44,974 nucleotides of DNA from a virus: IMG/VR virus record IMGVR_UViG_3300004771_000003, positions 1-44,974 of that record, one strand, 5' to 3'. Below are positions 14,929-22,293 of the stretch, piece after piece. Position 1 is the first letter of the stretch; every line of letters begins with the position of its first letter. Position numbers and translations under genes: made by a program. The notes under the pieces were generated by a model, which had not been told where the DNA came from, ran no database searches, and saw only the letters and a program-made list of their open reading frames with translations.

Positions 14929-16331
14929 TGGGAGACTATTCCGAGTTCCTGGCGAGGAAACACGTCCTCGCCCCGGCGGTTGGGTTCGACCCTGGCGATA
15001 GCCTTCCGTCCCATCTCAAGCCGTTTCAGAGGGATATCGTCCGGTGGGGGCTGCGTCGTGGCAGGGCTGCATTTTTTGAGGGAACCGGGTTAGGAAAAAC
15101 GACGCAGCAGCTCGCATGGGCGCGGGCTGTGGCTGACCACACGCAAGGCCGGGTGCTGGTGTTCGCTCCACTCGGCGTCGCCATGCAGACCGTCAACGAC
15201 GAGGCCCCCAAGTGGGGTTACGACGTGTCCTATGCCGAAAACGAGAAGTCGGCAAAGGGCGATATCGTCATCACCAATTACGAACGTCTGGGGCAATTCG
15301 ATCCAACAGACTTCGCGGGCGTTGTCCTGGACGAAGCGGGCATCATTAAGGACAGTTCCGGCAAAACCCGCATCGAAATGACGGACGCCTGCCGGGACGT
15401 TCTCTACAAGCTTTCTTGCTCGGCCACTCCGGCCCCGAATGACTGGACCGAGCTTGGCACTCAGTCCGAATTCCTCGGCGTCATGAACGAAAAAGAAATG
15501 CTGGCCATGTTCTTCGTCCATGAAGGGTCAGTTCGTGCCGATCCCAATGGTGAGGAATGGAGACTGAAACGGCACGCCGAAACAGACTTCTGGCGATGGG
15601 TGTCGTCATGGGCCGTCGTCATCAACAATCCCAACGATCTTGGGTATGACGAGCCGGGGTATAATCTCCCTCCGCTTCACCTTCATCAGGTGACGGTCAA
15701 GGTTGATACGGCCCCGGCTGCTGGCGCCCTGTTCGCTATGCAAGCAAACACTCTCCAGGACCGCATTGGGGCGCGTCGTGACAGCGTCCAGGCTCGCGCC
15801 GAGGCTGCCGCCAAGGTAATTGCGGAGAATGGCCCGGACGAGCAATGGGCCGTATGGTGCAACCTCAACGCCGAGGCCGACGCCATCCGAAAATTGGTGC
15901 CGGGGCTGGTCGAGGTTCGCGGCAGCGATGCGCCGGAATGGAAGTCTGAAAAGCTGCTGGGATTTTCTCACGGAAACCCCCGAATGATCCTCACCAAGCC
16001 CAAGATCGCATCGCGCGGCATGAATTGGTTCAACTGCGGCAAGTTCATCTGCCTGGGGCTAAATGACAGCTTCGAGCAGCTTTACCAGTTGATCCGCCGG
16101 TTCTGGCGCTTCGGTCGCGTCGATGATGTTCACGGGTGGCTTATCGCGTCGGAACTGGAGGGCGCTGTTGTCGCCAACCTGCGCCGCAAAGAGGCCAAGT
16201 ATGACCGCATGAGCGCGGCTATGATTTCTCATATGAAGGACTTGTATTCTGCCCAAATCAGGGGCGGTAGGCAGGTCACTTCCGAATACAACCCCACGAT
16301 CAAGATGGAACTTCCGACATGGATGATGTAA
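14928..16331 (+). CDS. SNF2-type DNA helicase/translocase
   Basis: A 467-residue protein. Walker A is GTGLGKT at 52-58, motif II DEAG at 135-138, and motif III-like SCSATPAPND follows. A C-terminal RecA-like domain ends in LYQLIRRFWRFGR, matching motif VI. This is the helicase-like SNF2 family usual in phages. It uses ATP to move on DNA, probably in replication or recombination. TGATG overlap places it in one translation unit with the clamp. Confidence 0.85.
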   Translation: MGDYSEFLARKHVLAPAVGFDPGDSLPSHLKPFQRDIVRWGLRRGRAAFFEGTGLGKTTQQLAWARAVADHTQGRVLVFAPLGVAMQTVNDEAPKWGYDVSYAENEKSAKGDIVITNYERLGQFDPTDFAGVVLDEAGIIKDSSGKTRIEMTDACRDVLYKLSCSATPAPNDWTELGTQSEFLGVMNEKEMLAMFFVHEGSVRADPNGEEWRLKRHAETDFWRWVSSWAVVINNPNDLGYDEPGYNLPPLHLHQVTVKVDTAPAAGALFAMQANTLQDRIGARRDSVQARAEAAAKVIAENGPDEQWAVWCNLNAEADAIRKLVPGLVEVRGSDAPEWKSEKLLGFSHGNPRMILTKPKIASRGMNWFNCGKFICLGLNDSFEQLYQLIRRFWRFGRVDDVHGWLIASELEGAVVANLRRKEAKYDRMSAAMISHMKDLYSAQIRGGRQVTSEYNPTIKMELPTWMM

Positions 16332-17305
16332 TGCCGCTCGTTTCTAGCCAAGAACACGGAGAGAACTGGACGCTATGGCATGGCGACTGCATGGAAGTGA
16401 TGAAGGGCATCCCAGATAATTCACTTCACTTTTCAGTATTCAGCCCGCCCTTCTCCAGCTTGTACACATTTTCTGATGATCCGAGGGACGTTTCAAATAA
16501 CAGCAGCGACGATGTATTCTTCGAACACTTCGGATTTTTAATCAAGGAACTGTACCGCGCCATCATGCCGGGAAGGGTTGTCGCTATCCATGTGATGAAC
16601 CTTCCCACCAGCAAGACGCGGGACGGGTTCATCGGCCTGAGAGACTTTCGAGGCGATGTTCTCAGGTCATTCCAGAAGGAAGGGTTCATCTTCCATTCCG
16701 AGACGATGATCAGGAAAGATCCTGTTGTCGCTGTCCAAAGAACGAAGGCCATCGGCCTCCTGCACAAGCAGCTTTGCAAGGATTCGTGCATGAGCCGGAT
16801 GGCAATCGCTGACTACATCGTTGCGGTCAGAAAGCCGGGTGATAACCCGGAGCCTGTCGCGGGTCCGTTCGACAAATACTATGGGTCTGAGTGCGCCCCC
16901 GATGGTCCTCTCGTCCAGTTGAGCCAGAACGGCGGCAGGGAAACGCTACGCCCTGGCGATCCGTGGTTTTCCGTCGCCGTGTGGCAGCGTGTGGCCGAAT
17001 CGGTATGGATGGATATCAACCAGAACGACGTTCTTTCGTTCCGATGCGCCAGAGAGGAAGCCGACGAGCGGCACATCTCTCCGCTGCAGCTCACCCCGAT
17101 CCGGCGATGCATTGACCTGTGGAGTAATCCAGGTGACGTGGTTTTCAGCCCGTTCGCTGGTATCGGGTCGGAACTCTACTGCGCTGTCGAGATGGGGAGG
17201 AAGGCTTTGGGGGCCGAATTGAAGGCCTCATACTATGCTCAGGCCGTCGCCAATCTGAAAGGCATCAAGCCGTCCCAGCCGTCTTTGCTGGACGGTCTGG
17301 CGTAA
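16319..17305 (+). CDS. DNA N4/N6 methyltransferase, beta class
   Basis: A 328-residue protein. The catalytic motif SPPF is at 42-45 and the AdoMet-binding motif FAGIGSE at 279-285. Motif IV before motif I defines the beta class. The SPP tetrapeptide is common among N4-cytosine enzymes, but N6-adenine activity is possible. It likely modifies phage DNA to protect it from host nucleases. ATG 16331 (TAATG overlap) is an alternative start. No restriction nuclease is nearby, so it is an orphan methylase. Confidence 0.8.
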   Translation: MDDVMPLVSSQEHGENWTLWHGDCMEVMKGIPDNSLHFSVFSPPFSSLYTFSDDPRDVSNNSSDDVFFEHFGFLIKELYRAIMPGRVVAIHVMNLPTSKTRDGFIGLRDFRGDVLRSFQKEGFIFHSETMIRKDPVVAVQRTKAIGLLHKQLCKDSCMSRMAIADYIVAVRKPGDNPEPVAGPFDKYYGSECAPDGPLVQLSQNGGRETLRPGDPWFSVAVWQRVAESVWMDINQNDVLSFRCAREEADERHISPLQLTPIRRCIDLWSNPGDVVFSPFAGIGSELYCAVEMGRKALGAELKASYYAQAVANLKGIKPSQPSLLDGLA

Positions 17306-17306
17306 C

Positions 17307-17468
17307 GTGAACCAAGAACCCCCAGCATGGCCGGAATGGGCCGATAACTCTCTGGCCTGCTGGGAATTGGCAGTCGGGTGCCTTCGGGCGGAAGTGCTGG
17401 CGGGACGGAAGTTGACGCCATCCGATATGCTGGATGCGGTTGACGCTGACCATGCTGGTAATGACTGA
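17307..17468 (+). CDS. 53-residue hypothetical protein
   Basis: The GTG start at 17307 follows the methylase stop by one base, with only a weak ribosome site. The product NQEPPAWPEWADNSLACWEL continues with an Ala/Leu-rich helix and ends DADHAGND. It fills the gap between two genes and is compositionally normal. Function unknown. Confidence 0.5.
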   Translation: MNQEPPAWPEWADNSLACWELAVGCLRAEVLAGRKLTPSDMLDAVDADHAGND

Positions 17469-17487
17469 ACATTTTGAGGAGGTGGGA

Positions 17488-17670
17488 ATGTTTAACACCA
17501 CAAATCCGCCCATTCCAAACGACGACGTTTCTGATGTCCTGTGGATGTGCGTCGAAACATCCCGCGCCGCGCTTCTGGATGATCCTCATAGCCCCGACAA
17601 ACTTTTCTGGTTCCTTGCCGAAATGGCGGCGTTCACTGCCTACTTCTCTGGATCGGCACAGGTGCATTGA
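17488..17670 (+). CDS. 60-residue hypothetical protein
   Basis: GAGGAGG lies about 6 bases before ATG 17488, so this start is preferred to ATG 17461. The product is a short acidic helix-rich protein with the segment KLFWFLAEMAAFTAYFS. Its stop overlaps the replication initiator start. Function unknown. Confidence 0.55.
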   Translation: MFNTTNPPIPNDDVSDVLWMCVETSRAALLDDPHSPDKLFWFLAEMAAFTAYFSGSAQVH

Positions 17671-18512
17671 TGGCGAGGATCAGGACGATAAAGCCAGATT
17701 TTTTCACCTCCGAAGACATCTGCGCACTATCACCTATGGCGCGCCTATTTTTCCAGGCGACGTGGTGTGAGTCGGACAAGGAAGGCCGCCTGGAGTGGAA
17801 GCCCGGCACCATGAAGCTTAGGTATTTTCCAGCCGATGACTGCAATATTTTTGATGTGGCAGACGAGGTTGTCTCGCGCGGATTAGTGGTGATTTACGAA
17901 GCGGATGGTAAAATCTACGCTTACATCCCATCATTCGTCCGTCACCAGCACATTAACCCGCGTGAAACGGCAAGTTCCATCCCTTCTCCCCCAACGCCGC
18001 AGAAAACAGCCATTGTTGACGACGCGTCATCAACGCGTGGCGACGCGTCGGAACGCGTCAATTCTAGATTTGACGCGCAGGGAGGAAGGGAAGGGAAGGG
18101 AAAGGAAGGGAAGGGAAAGGAAAAAGTCATAGGCAGCAGCTTGGAAGTTGTTACTCCGCGCGAGGAAATTTTGGACCAGCTGCCATCGTCGGAACTCGTC
18201 AAGCTCGGCAATGCGTGCCTTGAGGCTGTGGGCCATGACCCGGCGCGGTTTATCGGTAATTTTGGCACGGTCGATGCTTGGCTCAATTCGGGGTTTGGGG
18301 TTGACGAAATCAAAGCCGCAGCAGTGGCGCTGGCGGCTAGGCCGGGTTTCGTTCCCCCAGGAAACCCCATGGCGTGGCTGGCAAAGGCCATGCCGGATGA
18401 GATTGCCCGGCAACGCAGGGCGGCGGAAAAGGACAAAGTCGATGAACTCGGCCTCCCCGTCGAGCCTGAGATTGACTGGAAGAACCACCCGGCATACCGA
18501 GGGGTGATTTAG
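17670..18512 (+). CDS. phage replication initiator-like protein
   Basis: A 280-residue protein from ATG 17670 (TGATG overlap). It opens with RIRTIKPDFFTSEDICALSP and LFFQATWCESDKEGRLEWKP, the N-terminal domain seen in many phage replication proteins comparable to lambda O or DnaT-like proteins. A charged linker is followed by a C-terminal helical domain. The gene carries the phased ACGCGT repeats and a long purine run, so it probably binds them as the origin. It precedes the primase-helicase by three bases. Confidence 0.75.
   Translation: MARIRTIKPDFFTSEDICALSPMARLFFQATWCESDKEGRLEWKPGTMKLRYFPADDCNIFDVADEVVSRGLVVIYEADGKIYAYIPSFVRHQHINPRETASSIPSPPTPQKTAIVDDASSTRGDASERVNSRFDAQGGREGKGKEGKGKEKVIGSSLEVVTPREEILDQLPSSELVKLGNACLEAVGHDPARFIGNFGTVDAWLNSGFGVDEIKAAAVALAARPGFVPPGNPMAWLAKAMPDEIARQRRAAEKDKVDELGLPVEPEIDWKNHPAYRGVI
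18022..18126 (+). other. candidate replication origin: phased iterons and purine tract
   Basis: ACGCGT occurs at 18022, 18033, 18043 and 18053, spaced 11, 10 and 10 bases, with a fifth ACGCGC at 18073. A 48-base uninterrupted purine stretch runs from 18079 to 18126 (blocks of GGGAAGGG and GGGAAAGG). In lambda the iterons and an A/T-rich region lie inside gene O in the same way. Here the easy-melting part would be a purine tract rather than an A/T block. Origin function is inferred. Confidence 0.55.
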
Positions 18513-18514
18513 CC

Positions 18515-20383
18515 ATGGCCGATATCACCGAGGTCAAGCGAGCCCTCGAAGGCCGTGCCAAAGCCGTGGCGGAATACCTCCTGCCCAACGGCATCCTCCA
18601 AGGCGGTCGGGAATGGGCGGTAGGGTCGATTGGAGGAGAACCCGGAAAGTCCATGAAGGTTTGCGTCAAGGGTGCCAAGGTCGGCACTTGGTGTGACTTC
18701 GCGGATGGTGGGGAATCCGGGGACCTGATCGATCTTTGGCAGGCCGTGCGCCGCCAGACCCTCGTTGAAGCCCTGGACGACATTCGGAAATGGCTGGGCA
18801 TGGAGGCTCCGGTGTTTGAGCGGAAGGAAAAAACCTACCGCCTCCCGGACAAGCCGAAATGCACCGCTCCGAAGTCCGCAGTCCTGGCATACCTCACAAA
18901 CGAGCGGAAACTGACCCTACAGGCGATAAGCGCCTATCGGGTGGGGGAGGACGGGAAAACGATTGTATTGCCCTCCTTGCTCCCCGGAGGTGCCCTAGCG
19001 TTCGTGAAATACCTCGGGGTTGACCGCGACAAGGACGGGAAGAAGATTACCCGCGTCGAGGCAGGGTGCGAGCCGGTGCTTTTTGGCTGGCAGGCCATCC
19101 CGGAAAACGCCAGGGAAATAACAATCACTGAGGGCGAAATAGACGCAATTTCCGCCTGGGATTACGGCTATCCGGCAATGTCGGTCCCGTTCGGCGGCGG
19201 CAAGGGGAACAAACAAGCGTGGATCGAATCCGAATTCGACCGCATGTCCCGGTTTGAGGTGATCTACCTCGCTATGGACATGGATGACGAGGGTAATTCC
19301 GCAGTCGCAGAAATATCCGACCGCCTCGGACGCCATCGGTGCAGAAGAGTTATGCTGCCTCGGAAAGACATGAACGAGTGCCGCAAGGCCGGAATTGAGA
19401 AGCAAGAGATTGATGCGGCTTTCAATTCAGCCGTTACTTTGGACCCAGACGAGCTGAGGCGAGCCGGGGCGTTTACGGACGAGGTAGTTGGCCTATTCTG
19501 GCCTAGTCATGACCAAGAGCCCGGATACCGACTTCCATGGGGCAAGGTCAATGGGAAACTGTCTTTCCGGTCTGGCGAGATGACTGTTTGGACTGGCCCA
19601 TCCGGGTCCGGGAAGTCGCAACTCCTGTCACATGCCTGCGTCGGATTTGGCGATCAAGGGTCAAGGGCCTGCATCGCATCGCTCGAAATGGCACCGCGCC
19701 AGTCGCTCCGTCGGATGGTCAAGCAGGCAGGCAACGTGGACCGTCCGACAGAGCCATACATCCGAGACGTGATGGCGTGGATGGATGGGTGGTTGTGGAT
19801 GTTCAATTTCGTCGGGAAAGCATCCGTCACGAAGATCATCGAGGTATTCGAGTATGCCCGCTCCCGGTATGGATGCGACGTGTTCGTGGTTGATTCCCTG
19901 ATGCGTCTTGGTGTCGGTTCAGAGGATTACGAGGGGCAGGAACGAGCCGTCTTCCATCTTGTGAGTTGGGCCGTCGAGAAGAACGTTCACGTTCACTTGG
20001 TGGCCCATTCCCGCAAGGCCGATACGAAATTCGGCGGGAATTCGGCACCGGAGACGGAGGATATCAAGGGCGCGAGCGAAATCGGCTCCAACGCATTCAA
20101 CATCATCGGTGTCTGGCGCAATCGCAAAGCCGAAGACGCGATAAAAGAGCTTGAGGAAAAGTCAGAAAGAGGTGACGGGGCGGCGTCGATGAAGCTGGCC
20201 GAGGCCCGTGAAGTTCCGACCGTGATCGTCAACATTGCCAAGCAGCGGAACGGCGATTGGGAGGGAAAGTTCGGCCTCTGGTTCTGCCAGGAAACCTACC
20301 AATATCGCAGTTCGCACGATGACGCTCACGGTCGGAGTTACGTTGCTCGGACTGGAGATTATGGAGATGATGCCGCGTTCTGA
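18515..20383 (+). CDS. primase-helicase (TOPRIM plus DnaB-like)
   Basis: A 622-residue bifunctional protein like T7 gp4. The N-terminal part (GTWCDFADGGESGDLIDLW) resembles the primase entrance but has no full zinc site. The TOPRIM fold follows, with TEGEID at 205-210 and MDMDDEG near 254-260. The RecA-like helicase domain has Walker A GPSGSGKS at 361-368 and Walker B VFVVDSL near 455. It should synthesise primers and unwind DNA at the fork. The last 25 bases overlap the convergent serine recombinase gene. Confidence 0.9.
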   Translation: MADITEVKRALEGRAKAVAEYLLPNGILQGGREWAVGSIGGEPGKSMKVCVKGAKVGTWCDFADGGESGDLIDLWQAVRRQTLVEALDDIRKWLGMEAPVFERKEKTYRLPDKPKCTAPKSAVLAYLTNERKLTLQAISAYRVGEDGKTIVLPSLLPGGALAFVKYLGVDRDKDGKKITRVEAGCEPVLFGWQAIPENAREITITEGEIDAISAWDYGYPAMSVPFGGGKGNKQAWIESEFDRMSRFEVIYLAMDMDDEGNSAVAEISDRLGRHRCRRVMLPRKDMNECRKAGIEKQEIDAAFNSAVTLDPDELRRAGAFTDEVVGLFWPSHDQEPGYRLPWGKVNGKLSFRSGEMTVWTGPSGSGKSQLLSHACVGFGDQGSRACIASLEMAPRQSLRRMVKQAGNVDRPTEPYIRDVMAWMDGWLWMFNFVGKASVTKIIEVFEYARSRYGCDVFVVDSLMRLGVGSEDYEGQERAVFHLVSWAVEKNVHVHLVAHSRKADTKFGGNSAPETEDIKGASEIGSNAFNIIGVWRNRKAEDAIKELEEKSERGDGAASMKLAEAREVPTVIVNIAKQRNGDWEGKFGLWFCQETYQYRSSHDDAHGRSYVARTGDYGDDAAF

Positions 20384-21066
20384 TTTCGGCGGATGATCCG
20401 GTTGATCTGAACCGACGTGAACGGCTTTCCCGAGCGGGATTTCATATTGTGGCTGATGGTCGATATGATGTGGGGGATTGACCCGCCAGCCGCGTGCATC
20501 CGCATGATTTCGGAGATGACGGATTGCTCGGAGGCAACCTCCTCAAGCATCGCCGTCTTGCCGACCCCAACGATACGATAGCCGTAGGGCGCGCTTCCGG
20601 CGACGTGTCCGCCCTTCGCCTTCTTTGACCGCTTCCCATCGGCCATGCGTTCGAGGATTTGCCATTTCTCGAACTCGGCAAACCCGGCCAGGATCGTGAA
20701 GAACACCTTGGCCACCCCGCCGTCTGTCACAGGGTCCACACCCATGTTGACGAGGATCAGCCCGACGCCTCGATCTTTCAGCGCGTCGGCTGTGGCGAGG
20801 GCATCGGCGGCATTGCGGAATAGCCTGTCCAGCTTGGCGCAAATGAGGGTGTCGCCCTTTTCGAGGATACGCCAGAGCTTGCCGCCCTCGGGACGGTCAG
20901 CCAGGGGGACAGAACCCGACACGCCAGGGTCCGTGAACATGACGGGCTCGCCCATGCCGTGGACCATCGCCACGCCTCGGATTTTCATTTCCTGGTCAGC
21001 AAGCGAGGTTTTTTCCTCGGATGCTTGCCCGGGGCTGGAAACACGGCGATATCCGTAGACGGTCAT
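20359..21066 (-). CDS. serine recombinase (resolvase type)
   Basis: A 235-residue protein. YGYRRVSSPGQASEEKTSL holds the Arg-x-Ser active-site motif at the N-terminus, and GDTLICAKLDRLFRNAADAL and VNMGVDPVTDGG complete the catalytic domain. A short DNA-binding tail ends in VQINRIIRRNQ. This length is resolvase or invertase size, below large serine integrases. It may resolve replication products or invert a segment; integration is less likely but not excluded. GGAGA lies 7 bases before ATG 21066. It overlaps the 3' end of the primase gene. Confidence 0.85.
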   Translation of the reverse strand: MTVYGYRRVSSPGQASEEKTSLADQEMKIRGVAMVHGMGEPVMFTDPGVSGSVPLADRPEGGKLWRILEKGDTLICAKLDRLFRNAADALATADALKDRGVGLILVNMGVDPVTDGGVAKVFFTILAGFAEFEKWQILERMADGKRSKKAKGGHVAGSAPYGYRIVGVGKTAMLEEVASEQSVISEIMRMHAAGGSIPHIISTISHNMKSRSGKPFTSVQINRIIRRNQNAASSP

Positions 21067-21067
21067 A

Positions 21068-21292
21068 TCATGTTCTCCTCGGCCACATATGCGGGGAAGT
21101 CAGCGCGCCCATCAATGCGTCAAGCGCAATCGCTTTGTTGCGGTGCTGGCTCCGCTCGATTTCGACGGTAATGGTTATCCCCGTCGGCACGTGCGTGACC
21201 GTGATGCCGGAATAGGTGCCGACATGCTGCCCGCCATACCTAGCCGGGTCATTGACGGTAAATTCCAGGTCGGTTTCTGGGATATCTGTCAT
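21068..21292 (-). CDS. RF-1 domain (GGQ) protein
   Basis: A 74-residue protein from ATG 21292 (GGAGGG upstream). ARYGGQHVGTYSG, GITVTHVPTGITITVEIERS and QHRNKAIALDAL match domain 3 of class I release factors, including the GGQ loop at residues 20-22 and the ERSQH-NK helix. No stop-codon recognition domain is present, so it resembles rescue factors such as ArfB/YaeJ more than RF1 or RF2. It could release peptides from stalled ribosomes, or bind ribosomes. The start of the serine recombinase follows at the 3' end. Confidence 0.75.
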   Translation of the reverse strand: MTDIPETDLEFTVNDPARYGGQHVGTYSGITVTHVPTGITITVEIERSQHRNKAIALDALMGALTSPHMWPRRT

Positions 21293-21293
21293 T

Positions 21294-21461
21294 TCACCCT
21301 CCTTCGATTTCGCGTTCCAGCATTTTGATCTTGGCCGTATGGCGTTCGACGGATTCCATCGCGTCACGCAACCGGCCTCGTTCCCATTCGAGGTCACACC
21401 GTGGGCATCGCGGACTAGGCGTGGCAAAGAACGGCACACCATGGCTGCACTGCTTTTCCAT
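21294..21461 (-). CDS. small zinc-finger-like protein
   Basis: A 55-residue protein. ATG 21461 is chosen because AGGA lies about 8 bases upstream (ATG 21479 has no clear site). MEKQCSHGVPFFATPSPRCP, then RCDLEW, holds a Cys-His then Cys-x2-Cys set that may bind zinc. The rest is a charged helix ending IKMLEREIEGG. It is part of a leftward operon with the RF-1 protein. Function unknown. Confidence 0.5.
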   Translation of the reverse strand: MEKQCSHGVPFFATPSPRCPRCDLEWERGRLRDAMESVERHTAKIKMLEREIEGG

Positions 21462-21465
21462 TCGT

Positions 21466-21654
21466 TCAGTCCTCGACATGATGCATCGAGCGGATAATGC
21501 CCACGTCATCTTGGCTCAAATCTCTGATCGGCCATTTTGTTTCGTCCAAAGGCTTGCCGTGCGCGAGCATCGCCGCACAAGCGGGCCAGTGTCCGGAGAA
21601 CGTCGCCAGTTTCCGCCCGGCGTCGTCGAACAAGTCGTTTTTAATGACGTACAT
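21466..21654 (-). CDS. small hypothetical protein
   Basis: A 62-residue protein, ATG 21654 preceded by GGGGAG. It contains IKNDLFDDAGRKLATFSGHW and ends with QDDVGIIRSMHHVED. Its start overlaps the upstream stop (TGATG). No family is recognised. Confidence 0.5.
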   Translation of the reverse strand: MYVIKNDLFDDAGRKLATFSGHWPACAAMLAHGKPLDETKWPIRDLSQDDVGIIRSMHHVED

Positions 21655-21812
21655 CACTTCTCCCCCGATCTCTCGTTCATCGATGCCAGATATTCACGGA
21701 TCGGCACGGCCTCATATTTTTCAGTGTTCAGGGCCTTGACCTTCATCGGATCGAACGTCTCCATAATGACGGTCTTAGTCTCCTTTTCGCGGATAACCCA
21801 GCTTGTCGTCAT
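21654..21812 (-). CDS. small hypothetical phage protein
   Basis: A 52-residue protein from ATG 21812, with AGGAG about 10 bases upstream. The product MTTSWVIREKETKTVIMETF continues DPMKVKALNTEKYEAVPIRE, a pattern I recall from other small phage proteins of Alphaproteobacteria, with no known function. Its stop overlaps the next ATG. It is the first gene of the leftward recombinase operon. Confidence 0.55.
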   Translation of the reverse strand: MTTSWVIREKETKTVIMETFDPMKVKALNTEKYEAVPIREYLASMNERSGEK

Positions 21813-21830
21813 AATGCGGCACTCCTGTCT

Positions 21831-21858
21831 GAACGCTTCAACAATGCCATAAGCGTTC
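21831..21858. promoter_or_regulatory. inverted repeat before leftward recombinase operon
   Basis: GAACGCTT and AAGCGTTC, perfect 8-base arms around 12 bases, lie in the likely leader or promoter of the leftward operon starting at 21812. An arm core ACGCT/AGCGT also appears in the element at 25131. It is a candidate binding site. Confidence 0.4.
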
Positions 21859-21880
21859 TATCCGCGCCAATCTTTTTCGT

Positions 21881-21898
21881 ACACTATCGAGAAAGTGT
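21881..21898. promoter_or_regulatory. operator-like element, copy 1
   Basis: ACACTATCGAGAAAGTGT has 5-base inverted arms around 8 bases. A near-identical element lies at 25131-25148, and the differing arm bases change together so pairing is kept. Each copy is 94-202 bases before a small ribbon-helix-helix gene. Confidence 0.4.
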
Positions 21899-21927
21899 TA
21901 CCATAAGCCATAATCACCAGAAAGGCG

Positions 21928-21956
21928 TTGAAATAGGTGCAAAGTCGGTGTATATG
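21928..21956 (+). promoter_or_regulatory. rightward promoter for the RHH gene
   Basis: TTGAAA (21928-21933), 17 bases, then TATATG (21951-21956) resembles a sigma-70 promoter. Transcription would start near 21962 and read the ribbon-helix-helix gene at 21992. Confidence 0.4.
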
Positions 21957-21991
21957 TGGTTCTAAGATAGCCCCCCTCATGGTGTATTAAG

Positions 21992-22198
21992 ATGAAAAAC
22001 AGCCCATATGGACGAAGAGACATGGCCACGGATTACCCCCACAGGAAGACAATAGGATTTTCTTCCGACCTGTTCAACCTGTTGAAAAAGGCTCAGGAAT
22101 TGACGGGAAACCGTCTTTCATTCCTCGTCAGGAAGTACGTCGGAGAAGGGTGCCGACGTGAAATCGCCGAGGCAAAGCGGAAAAACGCCACCGAATAG
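21992..22198 (+). CDS. ribbon-helix-helix-like DNA-binding protein
   Basis: A 68-residue protein (58 residues if it starts at ATG 22022, which has AAGAGA upstream). HRKTIGFSSDLFNLLKKAQE and LSFLVRKYVGEGC form the beta strand and two helices of an RHH/Arc-type regulator. An 18-base inverted element lies upstream at 21881. It may regulate its own promoter and the divergent recombinase operon. A lone RHH protein can be an antitoxin, but no toxin is seen beside it. Confidence 0.6.
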   Translation: MKNSPYGRRDMATDYPHRKTIGFSSDLFNLLKKAQELTGNRLSFLVRKYVGEGCRREIAEAKRKNATE

Positions 22199-22293
22199 CA
22201 ACATCGTTCGCACCCGCGCTCGTCGGCCCGCGCTTGCGCGATGGCATAATATATAGGTAATTGTCAACTGAATAATATCAGGAGATGCTGAAA

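Noticed and set aside
20359-21066. Serine recombinase as a phage integrase
   Set aside because: At 235 residues it lacks the large C-terminal domain of serine integrases; resolvase or invertase activity is more likely.
22225-22260. GC-rich hairpin CGCGCTTGCGCG after the RHH gene
   Set aside because: The stem is short and no U-tract follows, so a terminator cannot be supported.
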